Below are positions 1 through 5,860 of a DNA stretch of 11,281 bases, piece after piece. The position numbers and the translations under genes were made by a program. Positions within the stretch are counted from its first letter, which is position 1. The number at the start of each line of letters is the position of its first letter. The DNA lies in NCBI GenBank assembly GCA_025927935.1, contig JAICKM010000157.1, forward strand, positions 1 to 11,281, given 5' to 3'. Origin of the DNA: Chloroflexia bacterium (GTDB taxonomy: Bacteria > Chloroflexota > Chloroflexia > QHBQ01 > JADMIH01). The notes under the pieces are model-generated. The model did no database searches, had not been told where the DNA came from, and saw only the letters and a program-made list of their open reading frames with translations.

Positions 1-689
1 ACTTCGGCCAGGAGGCGAATCCGTTCCTGGGCTGGCGGGGGTTGCGCGTGGCGCTCGACGAACCCGACCTGCTGCGGACGCAAGTGCGCGCGCTGTTGCG
101 GGCCGGGGCCGGGCGGGCCGTCTATATCATGTTCCCGATGGTGACGACGCGCGACGAGTGGCGCCGCGCCCGCGCCCTGGTGGACGAGGTGCGGGGAGAA
201 CTCGCGGCAAGCGGCGACCCCGGCCCGTCGGAACTCGCCGTGGGCATCATGGTGGAGGTGCCGGCGGCGGCCTTGCTGGCGCCGGTCTTCGCCGCCGAAG
301 CCGACTTCTTCAGCATCGGCACCAACGACCTGACCCAGTACACGCTGGCCGCGGATCGCGGCTCGGCGCGGGTGGCGCATCTCTACAGCCCGATCCACCC
401 GGCCGTGTTGCAGTTGATCGCGCGGACGGTGGAGGCCGCGCACGCGGCAGGGCATTGGACCGGCATCTGCGGCGAGGCGGCGGGCAACCCGGCCTGGGCG
501 CCGCTGTGGGTCGGGCTGGGGGTGGACGAGTTGAGCATGGCGCCGGCCGCCATCCCGGCCGTCAAACGGGTGATCCGCGGGCTGCGCGCCGGCCAGGCCG
601 AGACCCTGGCCGCGCAGGCGCTGGATGGGGCCACGCCCGCGGATGTGGAGGCAGTATTAGACACGGCCGCACGGGCGGCAGAAGCGTAA
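1..689 (+). CDS. ptsI: PTS enzyme I (PEP-protein phosphotransferase), C-terminal part, 5'-truncated by window edge
   Basis: The frame is open from base 3 and gives 228 residues before the TAA. Enzyme I takes phosphate from phosphoenolpyruvate in the cytoplasm and passes it to HPr or an HPr-like domain. This piece is the C-terminal PEP-binding TIM-barrel domain. Visible signatures are the opening EANPFLGWRG, the block FSIGTNDLTQYTLAADR, and GICGE, whose Cys codon (468-470) matches the conserved catalytic cysteine of the family. Enzyme I is usually about 570 residues, so roughly 60% lies upstream. The stop is only 12 nt before glpD, which suggests one transcript. Inference: beside glycerol genes it could be the tail of a DhaM-type fusion serving dihydroxyacetone kinase, but the part that would show this is outside the window. 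The family call is firm; the exact paralogue is not. Confidence 0.93.
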   Translation, partial: FGQEANPFLGWRGLRVALDEPDLLRTQVRALLRAGAGRAVYIMFPMVTTRDEWRRARALVDEVRGELAASGDPGPSELAVGIMVEVPAAALLAPVFAAEADFFSIGTNDLTQYTLAADRGSARVAHLYSPIHPAVLQLIARTVEAAHAAGHWTGICGEAAGNPAWAPLWVGLGVDELSMAPAAIPAVKRVIRGLRAGQAETLAAQALDGATPADVEAVLDTAARAAEA

Positions 690-701
690 GGTACTCGTAT
701 T

Positions 702-2426
702 ATGGCTACGGCAACATTATCAGCCGCCGAACGGTCGGCGGCGTTAGCGCAGATGGCCGCCGAGGGCGTGGATATCTTCGTCGTCGGCGGCGGGATCACC
801 GGGGCGGGCGTGGCGCTGGACGCGGCGGCGCGCGGTTACCGGGTGGGGCTGGTGGAGAAGGGCGACTTCGCCAGCGGCACCAGCAGCAAATCGACCAAGC
901 TGGTCCACGGCGGCATCCGCTATCTGCCGCAGTATGACTTTGTCCTCGTTCGCGAGGCGCTGGTCGAGCGCGGGCTGCTGGTGCGCAACGCGCCATTCCT
1001 GGTGCAGCCGATCGGCTTTGTCTTGCCGCTGTACGCCGACGCCAAGCGCCCCCTGGGCACGCCCATCGTGCCGCCCTTCGGCATCGGCATGAGCTATCTG
1101 CTGCAATCGGGCCTGCTGCTGTACGACATCCTGTCGGGCCGCCTGGGCGTGCGCCGGCATCGCCGCCTGAGCAAGCGCGCCGTGATGCAAATGGCGCCTT
1201 GCCTCAAAACCGAGGGGCTGAACGACGCCTTCATCTATTATGACGGGCAGACCGACGACACCCGGCTGACCGCGACGGTGATCCGCACGGCGGCGGGGCA
1301 CGGCGCGCTGGTGGCGAACTACGCCGAACTGACCCGCTTCGACCTCGAAAACGAGCGCATCACGGCAGCCTATGTGCGCGACCGCATCACGGGCACGGAG
1401 CACCGCATCCGGGTGGGCACGGTGGTCAATGCGGCGGGCGTGTGGGCCGGGCGGATCGAGGCGCTCACCGGCGGTGAGCCGCAGATCCACGTCGAACCGG
1501 CCAAGGGCGTCCATCTGACCGTGCCCCGCGCGGCGCTCAAGATGGGCAAGGACGCCATTGTTTTGCCCGAAACCGAAGACGGGCGGCTCCTGTTCATCGT
1601 GCCCTGGGGCGCCCGCGTGACCATCGGCACCACGGATACCGAGGGCGGCGACATCGACCGCCCGGCGGCCACGCAGGATGATGTGGCCTATATTCTGCGC
1701 CACATTAAACGCTACATGCAATGCACGCTGACCGAAGCCGACATCATCAGCACCTGGGCGGGCTACCGGCCGCTGGTGCGCTCCACCAAGAGCGACGCGG
1801 CGTCGTCCAAACTGTCGCGCACGCACGCCGTGATCGACAGCCCCGGCGGGATGGTGACCATCGTGGGCGGCAAGCTGACCACGTACCGGCGCATGGCGCA
1901 GGATACCGTGGACCATATCAGCCGCGCACAGGGCGACCCCATCGCCCATGTCACCGAGCGGCTGCCGCTGGCCGGAACGGTGGGCTGGCAGGAAGCGGCG
2001 CGCCAGGTGGCGAACGCGGCGCCGCGCGACGGGCTGCGCCCGGACACGGTGCGCCGCCTGGATCGCTACGGGGCCGCCGCCGGGGTGATCCTCGACCTGA
2101 TCGCGGCGGACCCCGCGCTCAGCGCCCGCGTGGTGCCCGACCTGCCCTACATCATGGCCGAGGTGGTCTATGCCTGTCGCTATGAAATGGCGCTGACGCT
2201 GGACGATGTGCTCGACCGGCGGCTGCGCGTCAACTTTGAAGCCTGGGACCACGGCAGCGCGGCGGCCCCGGCGGTCGCGGCCCTGATGGCACGCGAGTTA
2301 GGCTGGGACGCGGCGGAAATCGCGCGCCAGGTGGACGAATATCGCGTGCTGGTGGGCCAGGCCGACGCGGGGAAGACGGCGGCGGAGCCGGTGCCGGTGT
2401 CCGACCGGCAGGACATGCATAGCTAA
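702..2426 (+). CDS. glpD: Aerobic-type glycerol-3-phosphate dehydrogenase (FAD, GlpD/GlpO family)
   Basis: A 574-residue protein that oxidises sn-glycerol 3-phosphate to dihydroxyacetone phosphate, normally at the inner face of the membrane with electrons going to quinone. The N-terminal Rossmann dinucleotide motif VGGGITGAG is at residues 28-36. It is followed by the family block FASGTSSKSTKLVHGGIRYL, then VVNAAGVWAG (second FAD contact region), GTTDTE, TWAGYRPLVR and VGGKLTTYRRMA, all typical of the DAO-fold GlpD family. Residues from about 400 form the C-terminal helical domain, ending in the expected RVNFEAWDHG-type segment and a variable tail. The ATG at 702 lies 12 nt after the enzyme I stop, with only a weak AAGG at 688-691 ahead of it, so translation may be coupled to the upstream gene. 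Length is normal and no key motif is missing. Confidence 0.97.
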   Translation: MATATLSAAERSAALAQMAAEGVDIFVVGGGITGAGVALDAAARGYRVGLVEKGDFASGTSSKSTKLVHGGIRYLPQYDFVLVREALVERGLLVRNAPFLVQPIGFVLPLYADAKRPLGTPIVPPFGIGMSYLLQSGLLLYDILSGRLGVRRHRRLSKRAVMQMAPCLKTEGLNDAFIYYDGQTDDTRLTATVIRTAAGHGALVANYAELTRFDLENERITAAYVRDRITGTEHRIRVGTVVNAAGVWAGRIEALTGGEPQIHVEPAKGVHLTVPRAALKMGKDAIVLPETEDGRLLFIVPWGARVTIGTTDTEGGDIDRPAATQDDVAYILRHIKRYMQCTLTEADIISTWAGYRPLVRSTKSDAASSKLSRTHAVIDSPGGMVTIVGGKLTTYRRMAQDTVDHISRAQGDPIAHVTERLPLAGTVGWQEAARQVANAAPRDGLRPDTVRRLDRYGAAAGVILDLIAADPALSARVVPDLPYIMAEVVYACRYEMALTLDDVLDRRLRVNFEAWDHGSAAAPAVAALMARELGWDAAEIARQVDEYRVLVGQADAGKTAAEPVPVSDRQDMHS

Positions 2427-2587
2427 ACGCCCGCCGCAAGCGGGACCAAAGGAGGTGATCCCCGCAGATACACCGGAAACGCTGGTGAGGTAGAGAGCGA
2501 CCAGGCGCGCGCCGTGTGCTGTGCGGCGCACACCAATCAGAGGGCGCGGCCGGAAGGAAGCCGCGCATAGACAGAAGGAGATGTAGG
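2427..2587 (+). promoter_or_regulatory. glpD-glpF intergenic leader with possible hairpins
   Basis: This 161-nt gap contains non-overlapping complementary arms visible by eye: 2481-2486 region (CGCTGGT with ACCAGGCG, one bulge), GTGTGC/GCACAC at 2514-2519 with 2528-2533, and GCGCGGC/GCCGCGC at 2544-2550 with 2560-2566. A 14-nt Shine-Dalgarno-like match sits at 2448-2461. The true glpF ribosome site, AGAAGGAG, is at 2573-2580, just after the last hairpin. This could be an mRNA-processing or regulatory leader. I match it to no known riboswitch class, and high GC makes chance pairing easy. Confidence 0.35.
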
Positions 2588-3478
2588 ATGAGACGCAACG
2601 GGCTAACCGGGGAACTGCTCGCAGAGTTCCTCGGCACCATGGTCCTCATCATCTTCGGCGATGGTGTGGTTGCCATGGTAGTGGCATTGGGCAAAGGCGA
2701 TTGGCAGACGATTACCTGGGCCTGGGGCCTGGCAGTGACCATGGGTGTGTATGTGGCGGGCGGCCTGACCGGCGCCCACCTGAACCCCGCCGTGACGCTG
2801 GGTCTGGCGGTGCGCCGCGGGTTCCCCTGGAACAAAGTCCTCCCCTATTCCATCGCCCAGATCGTGGGCGCGTTCTGCGCCGCGGGGCTGTTGCTCTTGA
2901 ACTATAACCCCGCGATTGCCGCCTTTGAAGCAACCAAGGGCATCGTGCGCGGTGCCGCGGCAGGGGCCGCCAATTCGGGCACGCCCGCAACCGCCACCAT
3001 CTTTGCCACCTATAACAACGCCGCCGCCGGCATCCAGTGGGGCAACGCCATGCTCGACCAGATCATCGGCACGGCGCTGCTGATGGCGCTGATCCTGGCG
3101 ATCACCGACAAGCGCAACCAGGCCGTCGAGGCCAACCTGGCCCCATTGATCATCGGTCTGCTCGTCGTGGTCATCGGCATGGCCATGGGCGGCGCCGCCG
3201 GCTACGCCATCAACCCGGCCCGCGACCTCGGCCCGCGGCTCCTCACGTCGATTGGCGGCTGGGGGCTGAATCCCTTCACCTATACGGCGGATTTCTTCGG
3301 CATCGCCCTGCCCTACTTCCTCGTGCCCATTATCGGACCGTTAGTGGGCAGTGTACTAGGCGCGTATGTCTATGATTACGGGATCAACCAGTTCCTCGTG
3401 GCGCGCGGCGAACCGGAAGCCGATGTGACTGTGCGCGGCGAAACGGTCATCGACAAGCCGCAGACGGCGGCGCACTAA
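2588..3478 (+). CDS. glpF: Glycerol uptake facilitator (aquaglyceroporin, MIP family)
   Basis: A 296-residue inner-membrane channel for passive glycerol entry. The ATG at 2588 is preferred over an upstream in-frame start because AGAAGGAG lies 7 nt ahead and the residues before it are not conserved-looking. The two half-helix NPA motifs are at residues 66-68 (HLNPAVTLG) and 209-211 (YAINPARDLGPR). The Asp right after the second NPAR (D213) is the mark of glycerol facilitators rather than water-only aquaporins. By alignment with E. coli GlpF, the selectivity-filter positions would be W46, Y206 (Phe in E. coli) and R212. Hydrophobic segments fit the usual six helices, with an Ala/Gly-rich loop at about 120-150. 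The protein ends in a charged cytoplasmic tail. It sits between glpD and glpK, and its substrate fits that context. Confidence 0.96.
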   Translation: MRRNGLTGELLAEFLGTMVLIIFGDGVVAMVVALGKGDWQTITWAWGLAVTMGVYVAGGLTGAHLNPAVTLGLAVRRGFPWNKVLPYSIAQIVGAFCAAGLLLLNYNPAIAAFEATKGIVRGAAAGAANSGTPATATIFATYNNAAAGIQWGNAMLDQIIGTALLMALILAITDKRNQAVEANLAPLIIGLLVVVIGMAMGGAAGYAINPARDLGPRLLTSIGGWGLNPFTYTADFFGIALPYFLVPIIGPLVGSVLGAYVYDYGINQFLVARGEPEADVTVRGETVIDKPQTAAH

Positions 3479-3484
3479 GAGCAA

Positions 3485-3632
3485 CCTAACCTCCTGCCCC
3501 TTCCCGGCGCGGGAAAGGGAAGCGCGGCGGGCCTAACCCCCCGGCCCCCTTCCCGGTGCGGGACGGGGAGATGGGAGACGGGCCTAACCCCTCGGCCCCC
3601 TTCCCAATGCGGGACGGGGGAGACGGGTGGGG
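3485..3632. repeat. GC-rich tandem repeat between glpF and glpK, about three units
   Basis: Units start at 3485, 3532 and 3583, each opening with CCTAACC and continuing with a CCCCTTCCC block and a GCGGGA block. The first two units are 47 and 51 nt; the third decays near 3632. Copies 2 and 3 are the most alike. The repeat lies in the untranslated gap, 100 nt before glpK. Its form suggests a dispersed intergenic repeat family, but copies elsewhere in the genome cannot be seen here. Confidence 0.75.
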
Positions 3633-3732
3633 CACCAGGCTTATTCGCACCGGGAGTGGGCGCACGCTGGAGGCGGCGCGCGCCACTCCCACCAACCATC
3701 CGCGATGTCTAGCACGCAAAGGAGCGAACACC

Positions 3733-5238
3733 ATGGCCGAAACCAAGTATATTCTTGCCCTGGACCAGGGCACGACCAGTTCTCGCGCGATTATCTTTGA
3801 CCACAGCGGGCATGTGGTGGCGCAGAGCAACCAGGAGTTTGAACAGATCTTCCCGCGGCCCGGTTGGGTCGAGCACAACCCGGAAGACATCTGGAGCAGC
3901 CAGATGAATGTCGCCAAGAAGGTGATGCAGGATAAGAACCTGCAAGCGAGCGACTTCGCGGCCATCGGCATCACCAACCAGCGCGAGACGGCCGTGATCT
4001 GGGACCGCAACACGGGCCGGCCCATCCACAACGCCATCGTCTGGCAGGATCGCCGCACCGCGGGCTTCTGCGACGACCTCAAGCGCCGCGGGTGGACCGA
4101 CAAGATCCGCGATAAGACCGGCCTGGTGATCGACGCCTATTTCAGCGGCACCAAGGTGAAATGGCTGCTGGATAATGTGGAAGGCGCCCGCGACCGCGCG
4201 GAGCGGGGCGAGTTGCTGTTCGGCAACATCGACACCTTCCTCATCTGGCGGCTGACCGGCGGGCAGGTCCACGTCACCGATTACTCGAACGCCAGCCGCA
4301 CGATGCTGTTCAACATCCACGACCTGAAATGGGATGAGGACATCCTCAAGGAGTTCAACATCCCGGCCGCGATGCTGCCCAGGGCCACCGCCAGCAGCGA
4401 AGTCTACGGCAACTCGGTGGCCGATCTGCTCGGCGGCTCCTTGCCGATCGCGGGCGATGCCGGCGACCAGCAGGCGGCGACGTTCGGCCAGGCGTGCTAC
4501 ACGCCGGGCATGGCGAAGAACACCTATGGGACCGGGTGCTTCATGCTGATGAACACGGGCGAAACCGCCGTGCCCAGCAAGAACAACCTGCTGACCACTA
4601 TCGGCTGGGGGCTGAACGGCAAGGTCACGTACTGCCTCGAAGGCTCGGTGTTCGTCACCGGCGCGGCGGTCCAGTACCTGCGCGACAGCCTGAAGATTAT
4701 CGGCACCGCCGCGGAAACCGAGGCGCTGGCGATGTCGGTGCAGGACAGCGGCGGCGTCTACGTGGTGCCCGCGTTCGTCGGCCTCGGCGCGCCCTACTGG
4801 GACCAGTATGCCCGCGGCGCGATCCTGGGCCTGACCCGCGGCAGCGGCCGGGCCGAGATCACCCGCGCTACCCTGGAGGCAGTGGCCTACCAGAGCCGCG
4901 ATCTGCTGGAGGCGATGGTGGCCGACAGCGGCGTGGATCTGAAGGAATTGCGGGTGGACGGCGGCATGGTCGCCAATAACTTCCTGATGCAGTTCCAGGC
5001 CGACATCCTGGGCGTGCCGGTCGAGCGCCCGCAGGTGGCCGAGACCACCGCCCTGGGCGCGGCCTATCTGGCCGGGCTGGCGGTGGGCTACTGGAAGGAC
5101 CAAGCCGAGATTCAGCAGAACTGGGCGCTGGATAAGAAATTCACGCCCAACATGGACGAGGCCACGCGCGAGAAGCTGTACAAGGGCTGGAAGAAGGCTG
5201 TGACCCGCGCCCGCGATTGGGAGGAAGCGGAAGCGTAG
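3733..5238 (+). CDS. glpK: Glycerol kinase (FGGY family)
   Basis: A 501-residue cytoplasmic kinase that converts glycerol and ATP to sn-glycerol 3-phosphate, feeding GlpD. The start at 3733 has AAAGGAG at 3718-3724 and gives the canonical opening [17 protein letters not shown]. Further family blocks are WQDRRT, the [10 protein letters not shown] and [15 protein letters not shown] region, [13 protein letters not shown], and [19 protein letters not shown] with [12 protein letters not shown] near the C terminus. Length is standard. At about residues 223-237, where Gram-positive enzymes carry a Tyr-His-Phe segment phosphorylated by HPr, this protein has a shorter segment with D231 in place of the His. 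Activation by PTS phosphorylation at that site is therefore unlikely. An in-frame extension back to 3556 runs through the tandem repeat and is not credible. Confidence 0.97.
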   Translation: MAETKYILALDQGTTSSRAIIFDHSGHVVAQSNQEFEQIFPRPGWVEHNPEDIWSSQMNVAKKVMQDKNLQASDFAAIGITNQRETAVIWDRNTGRPIHNAIVWQDRRTAGFCDDLKRRGWTDKIRDKTGLVIDAYFSGTKVKWLLDNVEGARDRAERGELLFGNIDTFLIWRLTGGQVHVTDYSNASRTMLFNIHDLKWDEDILKEFNIPAAMLPRATASSEVYGNSVADLLGGSLPIAGDAGDQQAATFGQACYTPGMAKNTYGTGCFMLMNTGETAVPSKNNLLTTIGWGLNGKVTYCLEGSVFVTGAAVQYLRDSLKIIGTAAETEALAMSVQDSGGVYVVPAFVGLGAPYWDQYARGAILGLTRGSGRAEITRATLEAVAYQSRDLLEAMVADSGVDLKELRVDGGMVANNFLMQFQADILGVPVERPQVAETTALGAAYLAGLAVGYWKDQAEIQQNWALDKKFTPNMDEATREKLYKGWKKAVTRARDWEEAEA

Positions 5239-5239
5239 C

Positions 5240-5260
5240 GAGTGCTGAGTGCTGAGTGTT
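5240..5260. repeat. Short tandem GTGCTGA-type repeat after glpK
   Basis: Just past the glpK stop, the 9-bp unit GTGCTGAGT is repeated twice and then partly again. A longer array of the same unit lies inside the - strand surface-protein gene at 7564-7596. Sharing the unit at two sites argues for a dispersed element rather than local slippage. Confidence 0.65.
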
Positions 5261-5282
5261 CGGCAGTACGGTGAGTTAGTCT

Positions 5283-5358
5283 TGTCATTCGGAGCGCAGG
5301 AAGAGCCTCCGTCTTGTCCCCGCATACGACGAGACTCTTCGCTCCGCTCAGAGTGACA
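5283..5358. repeat. Imperfect palindromic repeat, about 76 bp
   Basis: The left arm at 5283-5310 starts TGTCATTCGGAGCGCAG, and the right arm at 5331-5358 ends CTCCGCTCAGAGTGACA. The arms are inverted copies with a few mismatches and one gap, separated by about 20 nt. This form is seen for small palindromic interspersed repeats in intergenic DNA. It carries no coding sequence and would fold as a hairpin in the 3' part of the glp transcript. Confidence 0.7.
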
Positions 5359-5388
5359 ATCAGTGAATGATGGATCCTGAATGAAGGG

Positions 5389-5429
5389 AAGCCGTTCGGC
5401 TCGTTTGACTAGAGCCGAACGGCTTTTTT
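5389..5429 (+). terminator. Intrinsic terminator of the glp unit
   Basis: A perfect 14-bp stem (5389-5402 with 5412-5425) around a 9-nt loop runs into six T residues at 5424-5429. It is placed to end the glpK transcript. It also lies beyond the stop of the converging - strand gene, but in that direction the tail is CCCTTC and not a T tract, so it should work mainly rightward. Confidence 0.93.
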
Positions 5430-5474
5430 GCTTGTGACCGGGCAGGACCGGTGAGCCGAGCCGCCGAGGAGCGG

Positions 5475-5860
5475 TCAGGGAGTCTGGCAGTTGGGGAAGA
5501 AGCCGTTGCTGATGAATTTGGCCGTCTGGCCGCGGGTCACGGCGTTGCCGGGGCGGAAGGTGTTGTCGGCATAGCCGCCGACGACGCCGTGCGCCGCCAC
5601 GCGCTCGATGAACAGCCAGAACGGGTTGCCCGGCGGGACATCGGCGAAGGTCTGGTGGGTGGGCGGGATGGCATCGGCGTAGCCGGCGGCGTTGGCGACG
5701 AACTTGGCGACCTGGCCGCGCGTGACCGTGGCGCCGGGGCGGAAGGTGCCGTCGCTATAGCCACCGACGACACCATGGGCCGCCACCCGCTCGACGAAGA
5801 CCCAGAACGGGCTGCCGGGCGGCACGTCGCTGAAGGTCTGCCGCGTGGCCGGGATGGCGT
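5475..5860 (-). repeat. Internal DNA repeat encoding SLH domains 2 and 3
   Basis: Two adjacent units of about 186 bp are highly similar at both DNA and protein level. Both encode a W-F/L-F-ERVAAHGVVGGY core followed by TFRPG and VTRGQ. The first SLH domain is more divergent and carries the extra cysteines. Recent duplication of the middle or last domain is the simplest reading. Confidence 0.75.

Noticed and set aside
744..2252. Long open frame of 502 codons on the - strand
   Set aside because: It lies entirely opposite glpD, which has full family motifs. The antisense product is rich in His, Arg and Ala with no recognisable domain, as expected of an antisense frame in GC-rich DNA.
2448..2461. 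Remnant of a - strand 16S rRNA gene
   Set aside because: Only 14 nt match the rRNA 3' end and nothing before it looks like 16S, so a Shine-Dalgarno-type element or chance is simpler.
3556..3732. Upstream in-frame extension of glpK
   Set aside because: It is translated from the tandem repeat, and the conserved start with its ribosome site is at 3733.
3709..5325. Long open frame of 538 codons on the - strand
   Set aside because: It is the shadow of glpK; no motif is recognisable, and its start region is the repeat-bearing intergenic DNA.
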